Positions 55,926-64,000 of a DNA stretch of 64,000 nucleotides are shown piece after piece. How positions within the stretch are numbered: position 1 is the first letter of the stretch; each line of letters opens with the position of its first letter. The notes beneath the pieces are model-generated. The model was not told the origin of the DNA. It did not search any database and was given only the letters and a program-made list of their open reading frames with translations. The stretch lies in assembly GCA_025526935.1 (NCBI GenBank), contig JAHLKD010000149.1:1-64000 (forward strand). Reading direction: 5' to 3'. The position numbers and the translations under genes were made by a program. The stretch is from Cladochytrium replicatum. Its lineage: Eukaryota; Chytridiomycota; Chytridiomycetes; Cladochytriales; Cladochytriaceae.

Positions 55926-58900
55926 ATGGCCTCTCCGTCTTCGCATTCCGCTTCTCAAGATGCGGCTGTGCGTTGGAGCAGAGTGCCCCAGGACGACGTT
56001 CTAATCCCCTCTGGCTTGGTCAAAGCTACGAAGAGTCGTTGGGAGCAGCAGAGATCACTTACTGTTTCGCCTATCTCCGACAACTCCTATGCCCCAACCT
56101 TTGTCTCTCAGCAGCAGCAGCAGAGATCCCCCTGCGGTGACGCTCTTACCTTCAAACCAAGGCAGTACCGCAAAAACTACATGGGCTACGAAGCTTTCCC
56201 TTCTCACCTCATGCCATTGCGTGCTTCCCCAAACCTGCCCCCCCCGCCGCAGCGCAGAACTACCTCCATTTCCACCGCTGTTCCCCCACCCATCTCCATG
56301 CAAGGAGGAAACCGCGTCAGTGTCAGCCTCCTCAAAGCCAAGTTTTCCGCTGATTCAGTCAACTCCCCATCTCTCAGAAGAGACTTGTCCGGTTCGTCGA
56401 CGTCGACCGTCGACTCGGGCAGGCTGTCTCCCGTCTCTCCCGTTCGCTTGTCGCCTCTCGTCAACCTCAGAAGAGTCGCCTCGCCAACCCCGGTCGTCGA
56501 GGAAGACTCGGACACCACGGTCATAGAAGGTGTGTATTGTGTGTGATGTCACTATAAAACGAAAAGGATATATTGGCGCGGAGCGCCGCCCTTGAATGCA
56601 CCCTGTGGGTCCGTTGCATTCGTCTGTATGCAAAACGTCCTTTTCTTTATTTCTCAAGGTTTTTTTTGCTCAATTCTTTATTTGACAGTGCGAACGACAA
56701 CCACGACAACGGTCCCACGGAGCAAAGCGATCCCGCTCATCCGCACGCTTCAACGTACTGCGGACTTGGGGGGAAGCCCACCAAGGCTCGATCATATCTC
56801 CACTCCCGAAGAGACCGCAGAGGAAGCGGGGACGGATGATGACGAGCGCGAGAACTCGCAGATGCGTTCAAACACCGCTGCCGTTGCCAAACGCATGACC
56901 CTCCTCACTGACCAACAACACAGCATGTCGCCCCTGAAACGCCCGGTCCAAGCACAGGACTGCTCCTCTGTTCTGTTGGAAGTTGAGACCCACGAGGACG
57001 AGCGGAACCACTACGTTGAAGATGTGGTCGAGTTGTTCGAGATGGTTTTGGTCAAGGAACCCCCTTCACCTGTTGTTCCCGATACTGTCATCGTGGAAAC
57101 GCGTCTGGAAGCAGCTGTTCCTGCTGGTAATCAGCTCGAGCCCGCATCACCCGTCAAGCTATCGAGCCTCGTTCTCCCTGCAAGCTCGGATTCGTGGAAC
57201 TCGACGATCCAGCCTGCTTCCAACAAACGTACTTCACTAGCTCGCATCGCAGAGGAGGAGGACGAGAGTGCCGTCGTTGCCAAGGAAGCTCTCCAGACCA
57301 TTGTGGACGAGGATGAGCTCGCCGCCAAAGTACAAGAGGAGGAGCAGGTCATTGCGAACCCTCCGGAGTGGATGGGAACGCCATTCCCGGGACTCAGGAC
57401 CATCTGCAGTCGACTCGCCCAGAGAATTGCGACATACGACAGCAACGGTCGCAGGATCGGAACGCTTGACCACGGTGTTTTCTCGGCCGACAGCTCGAAC
57501 GGTGAGACCCTGGAGAGACCTGGTAACCGTATGTCGACCAACACCAAGCTCAGCAGTACTAGCACTACCAGTGTCAACCGCATCAATACGGTTGAAAGGC
57601 TCTGGATCCATGGAAACCAGCTTCACCTCACCCGTGGAGACTACGAGGACGAGACTGTCTTGATCATGGAGATGGTTGGGGGCCGCTTGCAGATTGTCGC
57701 TGGAACGGTGGAGCGGCTCGTCATGAGGCTCGCGGACGAAAACTTGCAGGACCCGGACTATGTCGACACTTTCTTGTCAACACACCCGTTCTTTATCAGT
57801 GCTCGCAACCTGTTTGTCAATTTGGTCGCGCGGTTCCGTGTGAGAAGTGAGAGTGGTTCGTTGGACGACAGGGAGTACTTTGAAAAGTGGCAGCGTCCGA
57901 TCCAGTTCAAGTGAGTGTGACCTCATAATTTCTTTTAATGTCAATGTGCTGACTCTTTGCTTTTCTCAGAACTCTAGCTGTTTTGGGACGCTGGGTCAAG
58001 ATCAACTACGAGGAGATCGCAGCCGACGGAGCGCTCCGAGCCTCGTTTGAACAGTTCCTTCAGGAAATTTCAGACAGCGGTTTCCCGAGCGAGGCTGAAC
58101 GGATCAGGCGAAGCGCAGTCACACAAGCATCGTCGATCCACATGCAACGCCAGTACGCTATGCTGCCTCCCGGTGGTGGCATTACAACAGGCAAGACGGT
58201 GTCGAATCCGTTGATGGTGGGGGGATTGCTGGCAAGACCCTCGCCTTTCCCGCGGCACACTTCGCCAAACTTGCTGGAGAACTCTCCGTTGCTGGAACTG
58301 GACCCCAAAGACGTCGCAAAGTGGTTTGCGGCTGTCGATTGGGCGAGTATTAGAGGGCTAACGGTCGGAGACTACGTTGCAAAGCTGCGAGAGGACGAGG
58401 TAGTAGTGAAGGACGACGCGTTGCCGAATGGGATCGACGCACTTACGGAGCGCGCCAACATGATTCGAAACTGGGTCGCCCTTGAGGTCTGCTCTCAGAG
58501 CAAAGTCAAAGTCCGCAGGAAGGTGATTGAGAAGTTCATCTCGATCGCCAAGGCTTGCAGAGGTCTCAACGACTTCCACACGAGCCTGTTTATCGTTTCT
58601 GGCCTCATGTCACCAGCAGTCGGCCGCTTACGCAAGACATGGGACGGAATCTCGTCCAAGGACCTTGCGGCGTTTGCTAGCCTCGAGAAGCTGTTGGACC
58701 CCACGTCTAACTCGGCACAATACAGGCGAGCGTACAGTACTAGCAAAGGACCGAGCGTTCCGTTCCTGCCTCTGGTGCTGAAGGACCTCACAATCGTAGT
58801 GCACGGCGTTCCGTCAACCATCCCTATTGGCCAAATCAACTGGCAAGGACGGCGATCCGAGCTGGTCAACTTTGAAAAGTGCAGGACGATCAACCGGACA

Positions 58901-59293
58901 TTGCAGCGATATGTAGGACTCGGAGCTGCTGGACCGAGGTACGACTTTTCAAAGCTGCTCGTCCCAACCCAAAGGATCGTGAAGGGCCTCGTTTATGGCA
59001 CGGGGATCACCCATGTCGAGTCGCTTACGGGTAGTGCCGGATTCGGAAAGATGGCTGTACTTGGCAGCGAGTTCTGCAAGGGGATGCCGAACACATACGC
59101 CAGTGTGAGCGGAAAGTTTGGCCTGGACAAGAGCGAAGGTAGCGGAATGAGCATTGACGCGAGCGCTTATCGGGTTGAGAGTCGTATCGCGTTCTGCGCA
59201 GACGAGAAGGAGGCGAGTCGACCTGTGTGGCCGGAAGGTAAAGTGATGAACGGAGCCTGGGCGATGGCAGGCCGCGTGGAGGAAGGACGATGA
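55926..59293 (+). CDS. Ras guanine-nucleotide exchange factor (Cdc25 type)
   Basis: Three exons, 55926-56529, 56689-57910 and 57970-59293, joined in phases 1 and 2, give 1049 residues. The first 490 residues are low-complexity with Ser/Pro and acidic stretches. A RasGEF N-domain spans about 500-640 (VERLWIHGNQLHLTRGDYED; LVMRLADENLQDPDYVDTFL; FEKWQRPIQFKTLAVLGRWV). The catalytic CDC25 domain spans about 705-930 (LLELDPKDVAKWFAAVDWAS; RKVIEKFISIAKACRGLNDF; HTSLFIVSGLMSPAVGRL; SVPFLPLVLKDLTIVVHG; FEKCRTINRTLQRYVGL). By family it opens Ras-type GTPases to GTP; the exact target is unknown. No SH3 or PH domain is seen. The tail of about 120 residues is unassigned. A 74-bp tandem array lies just upstream. 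Confidence 0.92.
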
Positions 59294-60340
59294 AGAGTTT
59301 GTGGTTCCGTTTGAATGGACCATTTTATTTTTAACCACCTCACCAATTTTCACCTTGAAACCCTAAGGATCATTTCAGTGTTTGTGCAAAATTGAAAATT
59401 ACCTCCCATCCCTTTTTATCCCCATTGATTGAAAGTTTTCGACAATGTTTCACGGGTGCTTTTACATTCCTAGGTTTGTGATTTCTCTTTCTTAGTGCCT
59501 CATATGGGTTAAAGAAGCCTTGGGATCCACAGACCTTTATCTCTTTTCTTTTGGTTTCTCACAGTTTTACAACTGTGTGTTAGATCCTTTGGCAGACAGC
59601 CCGCCCGGAGTTAGTGATTTTGTTGTATCAAGTATGGAAAGGGAACGTGCGAAACACGGGGGGTATTTTTGGATTGTTCGATACATGGAGTCAGAAGTCC
59701 CAATTTTTCATATTGGATTGATATGTTTTCTTATGATGAGACGAGATGCGCTGCAGAGCTGCTGAGAATGTTTCCCTTGTTATTTGGCGTGTAGAGAAGA
59801 GGAATCATCATTGAGAGGGCAGCGTTGTGCGCCACCAAGTTTCTTCTTTTCTTGTTAGCCAAGTTATTGTGAGTGAGTTTTTAGGCAGTGGATTGTATTC
59901 TCTGAGCACATGCGCGCACATTTGCTTACTTCTTCGAACTTGGTTATCTTCTTGGTGTGTGCAGGAGTGCTGTGGAAGGAGTATATGTGATTTCAGTGAC
60001 AGCTCTGAGCTCTTCATTTTTCCATTTAGTCGTGCTGGATTCTACTCTATTTGCCTACCTTGTTTTTTGTCTCACTCTTTCCCTCTATGTTTTTGTGTGC
60101 CTTTTAGATTTCTTCCCCTATCTCATATCTTTGATCTGATTGGTTCATTATTTTGCTGCTCTCTCCCTCTTTATTCTCCTAATTGATTATTTGTTGCTAA
60201 GCATGTGTGCATCGCTGATCATGTTTCTGACTGTCTCATCTTGTCCTTTTGTTGAAACAAAAGATGATTGAAATGAATTATGTGTCAACTAAAAAGTTGG
60301 AGAGATGCTCCCCTCCATTATCCTCTTCGATAAACTAAGT
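59294..60340. other. Intergenic region after RasGEF
   Basis: The T-rich 3' flank of RasGEF, with no gene supported. Short hydrophobic frames on the plus strand (about 59827-60186) reflect the T-rich composition. Confidence 0.5.
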
Positions 60341-60367
60341 ATTTCGCCTTGCAACAGGTTAGGTTCG

Positions 60368-60520
60368 GCGGGTCTAGGTCGGGTCTGGGTTTCAGTGGCG
60401 ACCCGCATTGAACCCTTTGTGTCGGGTCGTGATTGTCCGGGGACCTGCCGGGTCACTGACAGGTACAAAGGGAATACCCGGAAACGAAGTGGTTGAAACC
60501 CGTACCCGACCCTGACCCGC
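60368..60520. repeat. Fold-back element with 27-bp imperfect inverted arms
   Basis: The left arm at 60368-60394 (GCGGGTCTAGGTCGGGTCTG...) is the reverse complement of the right arm at 60494-60520 with four mismatches. An inner pair (CCCTTTGT at about 60413-60420 and ACAAAGGG at about 60464-60471) extends the pairing. The unit is much more GC-rich than its surroundings. It could be a MITE-like element, a terminator-type hairpin or a protein-binding array of GGGTC; no coding capacity. Confidence 0.7.
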
Positions 60521-61149
60521 TGGGTTTTTGCTGCCCAGGAGTGGATTGATTGAACTTTGAGTTAGACCACAGATATTTACATGAACACTTTGTGTCTGTG
60601 TGGACAGTGTGTTATTTAGAAAACAATATCGTAATAAGAAACAAAACTCCACTGAAAAATCACAAGTTGATAGGTGGAACAGCCCAAATCAGCTTCTGTA
60701 TCTGGTTCATATCGTCAGAGTCCCATCCACCACTGGTTACGTCCTTCGCCAACCCAGTCCTGATGAACCGATCGATGTCGTCATTTGAAAGCATGAAATC
60801 TTGGCTAAACCTGTCTTCCAAGGTTTCCAATCCACCTCAGGGTTAGTTATGGACAAAAGATGCCCGATGTATGCCGTCCAGAACCTTAGCCACTCAGAAG
60901 AATATGCATCCACTAATGCCCTGAACATGCGATAGATAGTAGCAGACGTACTTAGAGAATTATTGTGCTGTATCCAGTTTCCGAGCAAAATGTGCACCCT
61001 AAGAAGAGTAAGGCTGCTCTGAGCACAATACTTGAAGTTGATATTCGGCTTGAGCGGTCGTCTGATTCAGCAAATATGGGCCGTAAGAACCCATTTCAAA
61101 AGAATCGCCTACCTAACAGTTATTCCAAGCCGGAATGTTAATAACATTG
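60521..61149. other. Intergenic region
   Basis: Between the fold-back element and the 33-bp array. Short frames only, none with a recognised domain. Sequence near 60700-61000 gives protein-like pieces on the minus strand (WIQHNNSLSTSATIYRMFRA), possibly remnants of a transposon ORF; not assignable. Confidence 0.4.
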
Positions 61150-61327
61150 GGACGGACCGTCCGACGCGAATTTATTAAATGCGGATGGACCGTCCACCTC
61201 GAATTTATCAGCCACGGACGGACCGTCCAACGCGTTTTTGTTAGCCACGGACGGACCGTCCAACGCGTTTTTATTAGGCGCGGATGGACCGTCCAACCCA
61301 TTTTTATTAACCATGGACGGACCTTCC
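61150..61327. repeat. 33-bp tandem array with palindromic core, six copies
   Basis: The 13-mer GGACGGACCGTCC (arms GGACGG and CCGTCC around a central A) or close variants start at 61150, 61183, 61216, 61249, 61282 and 61315, exactly 33 bp apart. Variants are GGATGGACCGTCC (copies 2 and 5) and GGACGGACCTTCC (copy 6). Between cores lies AACGCGTTTTTATTAGCCAC or similar. The period equals 11 codons, so both strands show repeat peptides, but nothing supports translation. It resembles an array of sites for a dimeric DNA-binding protein; that role is inferred. Confidence 0.95.
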
Positions 61328-61936
61328 AGATGCAATTTATTCTGCTTCAACTGTAATTCATGCTATCTCAATCTCTCTTGTAGGTGGGTTTTTCACTAAG
61401 TCTTTTCATTTCATGGGTTAGGCGATGATGCTGTTGGGAGAGACTCCTTTGATTTCGTGGGCTAGAGCATGCTACTGGAGTAGAGAACTGATTCTTTGTA
61501 TTTGGTTGTCCAAAATCTCCACCAACCATACACCTTGATAACAAGCTTCTCTGCCACGCCGGGGGTTATCAGGGCAAGACCTGGCCACAGGGTCTTCCTG
61601 CTATAGATAGTGGATCTCAACTTCCTCTCCGGCCATACCACAGCTTCCACCGCTGCTATTAGTGCAACTTCCACTCTCGTCAAAGCTAGTCAACAATCTG
61701 AAGTATGCTCTCACACGGTACAGTATACACTAGGTGCTCATGGTCCTACCGTTAGATGCAATCTAGCAGCAGTGATGTTTCTGCAATGGACTGCAATGAG
61801 TTTGTTCAACCAGGTATCACTGAAACCACTCCTAAATCTGCCCCTGGTGAGCTTCTCACTACATGTGAACATACCCAATCTCGACCTTTCTCACTAAAGG
61901 GCTCATGTTTTTTGAGTAGCCGGGCCAATCTCGATC
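61328..61936. other. Upstream region of the OrsD-type gene
   Basis: About 600 bp between the 33-bp array and the ATG at 61937. Short frames only. It should contain the promoter of the downstream gene; no motif is recognised. Confidence 0.4.
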
Positions 61937-64000
61937 ATGTCCATGTTAGACCAGCTGAGCAACCGCATCAAGGAACCCAGGATGGAGTGGATCACCAGGG
62001 AAGATGGCATGCTCGTGTGCACGCTTTGCACTGGCAAGGACCACAGGGAATACAAGGAGAGAGATGCTTTGAGGAAGCATTGTCGAGCTTCCCATCCCGC
62101 CAAGGAAGGGTTGGGCACCAATCCTAGAGTTCATACAGAGGAGTTCCTACGCGACGCGTTCGAGGTTGCGGGCCTCCCGGCTGCTGGCCAAGAAGGGGTT
62201 GACATGGTTCTTCGCATTCTGCAAGGCACTGTCAAGAGAGATAAGAACAGCCTCAACAATGACAGTTACGAAGAGGACCTCGCCAACGTACGTGTAGCAC
62301 CCCTTCACAATGAGAACCCTGTGAACAACCCTCTGATTCAGAGCGCCATAGCTACAGGAAACCTTAGGCGTAAGCTTCCTTCATCAGGACTGCTGAAAGC
62401 ATCTCACCTCTATCATTTCCTATCCTCCAGGCATAGCCTTGGATTTCTTCATAGCAGAAGAGTTTGGTGTGCTGGTTTGTATCAGCTGTGGCATTCTCGT
62501 GGACGGGTCTTCATGCGGGGCCCATGTCCAAAAGTACCACAGTCAGGTCGACAGGAGCACCCGCCTGATTGCTTCAAGAGCACTTTTGAATCTAAACGTG
62601 GTTAACCAGCTTACACTGCTGTGGAACAACAAGGTCATTCTGGAGCGTATAGACAGAGACAACAACAAGCTTGCCTCATTTACCCCAATCCCAGGAGTCT
62701 GTGTACAGGATGGTTTTCAGTGCCGAGGCTGCGGCTATGTGTGTGGCACCTTATCTACCTTTCAAAAGCATTGTTGCAAGTCCAATCCGGCAGCAAGAGG
62801 TACCTCTCCAAAGCAGGTCAAAGTCCAGAGTATTGTCATGCCGTACTATGGACTTCACGGTTACTGGGTCGTGCAAATGGCTCCTCTGGGACCCTATTCC
62901 CCTGATCCATCCTTGCAGCTCACTGAAATGCAGAAGGCAAGCCTGCAGTTGTTGCTTGCTGACGCATTCACCTCTGTCCCTGCCTTGAAGCTATCTGAAG
63001 AGCTTCCTCCCTGGATTCTTGGTTGCGACTTTCACCATGTGGATCCTAGGCACAGGAGCGGCCAAAAGATCAACAAGCGCATCACGTGGAAAGATGTTGT
63101 CGGGGAACAAAACCAGGACATTGGCCTGGGGTTCAACCGCAAGGAGCTGGGGAAGACTATGGTTGCCTACCACAAGGCACTGCAATCACGGATCATGCGA
63201 ATGCCCTTCATGGTCAGGCAGGAAATCATGAAGCCCAGGTTTGATCAGGAGCAGCAAGTCAACGAGAAGCAGAAATTCCGACAGCTTCGGGACGCAACAC
63301 TGTCACGCTATGCACAGACATGGACCTGTGTTCTGTGGCTGACGATCTTGGTGTGGAAGCGCATTATAGAGACACCCTTTGTGCAGATCAGCAGCTTATT
63401 GGGAGCATCTTTGGAGCAGTTTGCAAGAATGTTGAAGCAGAAGGTTGGAAACTCTGGACCTGAAGAACCAACAGGAATACCACTGTTTGATCCAGTAGGG
63501 GATCAGGGGCTAGACGTGGCACAGCTGCTGTCTGGCAACACCAATCATGAGGACGAGGTGGACTCTGAAGAAAGCTCCAGTGAGTCAGGCGACGAGGATC
63601 AGGAAAGTCCGGTGGGGCCAACACATCTTCTCCCTGTTGGATCTGCGGCAGAGACAGAAGAAGAACTTTTTGCAGCTCTGCTTGCTGTTACAGAGTCTCT
63701 CTTCCAAGCAGAAACTGTCATATCAACCATCCCCGAAAAGGTGTTCAACAATCCCCTTTTCACCTGGTGGGTGATTGATTCGAGAGATGTGCTGGGGGCC
63801 TGGAGACCTGCCAACAGCGTGTCCAGAACCGCAGCTGCATTACTCAGATGGGCGTATGTCACAGGTCTGCACCGGTTTTGGCAGGATTGCAAAGTAACTG
63901 GAAGTGTGGAGCCAGAACGTTTAATGCAGATTGGACACTTTACCTCTCGCTTCAATAGGCACGCAATGTCAGGGAGGATCGGGGTAACGTTAGCTTGGAT
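61937..64000 (+). CDS. Large zinc-finger/OrsD-type protein, 3' end beyond window
   Basis: Exon 1 is 61937-62369 and exon 2 starts 62431, joined in phase 1. Exon 2 stays open to the last base, about 667 residues in all and incomplete. Exon 1 holds CTLCTGKDHREYKERDALRK followed by HC and an H (C2H2-like). Exon 2 has FGVLVCISCGILVDGSSCGA then HVQKYH. This is the pattern of the OrsD family (DUF3505). A third zinc motif follows (FQCRGCGYVCGTLSTFQKHC). The rest is helical with an acidic stretch (DEVDSEESSSESGDEDQES). OrsD-domain proteins are often linked to RecQ-like helicases and selfish elements in fungal genomes, so the missing part may be a helicase or a partner ORF. Function is unknown. Confidence 0.7.

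Noticed and set aside
61113-61356. Repeat peptides on both strands (LDGPSVANKNA and GRTVQRVFVSH types)
   Set aside because: The 33-bp array is divisible by three, so every frame without a stop shows a peptide repeat. No start context, domain or splice support.

Overview
The window is nuclear DNA of a flagellated (zoosporic) fungus, most likely a chytrid. The coding genes are fungal in type and carry many short spliceosomal introns of about 46-120 bp with GT-AG ends. Two genes are ciliary: an IFT27-type GTPase and a probable axonemal C1a-32/CLAMP-type protein. No species can be named from the sequence alone. There are no operons; coding models below were assembled by hand from exons, and every junction was checked for reading phase.

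Layout. 1-3.5 kb: no supportable gene, a GCGT-rich 41-bp tandem array and retroelement relics. 3.5-12.0 kb: three tandem paralogous seven-helix membrane proteins with identical intron positions and long disordered tails. 12.7-18.1 kb: a very large LRR-RhoGEF. 18.6-26.3 kb: a minus-strand block with an attractin-like CUB/EGF/kelch/PSI receptor, an SDHAF1-type LYR protein (apparently frameshifted), an unrecognised multispan membrane protein and an enoyl-CoA hydratase-like enzyme. 26.4-29.2 kb: an F-box/LRR protein. 29.3-31.9 kb: IFT27 and the C1a-32-like gene, divergent, start codons 46 bp apart inside a perfect 12-bp inverted repeat. 32.5-34.2 kb: a decayed LINE. 35.3-38.9 kb: an O-methyltransferase and an Afg3/Yta10-type m-AAA protease. 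39.1-45.3 kb: two identical tRNA-Glu(UUC) genes in inverted orientation, LINE fragments, repeated LINE 3' ends and a CT microsatellite. 45.4-47.7 kb: eRF3/Sup35. 49.2-50.2 kb: a protein-kinase remnant. 50.8-54.6 kb: a VHS-GAT protein, a small B12D/NDUFA4-like protein and a TAF4-like protein, all on the minus strand. 55.25-55.7 kb: a 74-bp tandem array. 55.9-59.3 kb: a RasGEF. 60.3-61.3 kb: a fold-back element and a 33-bp palindromic tandem array. 61.9 kb to the end: the 5' part of a large zinc-finger/OrsD-type gene that runs off the window.

Functionally the window mixes signalling (RhoGEF, RasGEF, putative receptors), flagellum building (IFT27 pair), mitochondrial maintenance (m-AAA protease, SDH assembly factor, B12D-like protein) and housekeeping (eRF3, TAF4-like, VHS-GAT). 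The most unusual items are the three-gene seven-helix array with shared tail motifs, the divergent ciliary pair whose two start codons sit in the arms of one inverted repeat, and the palindromic 33-bp array.
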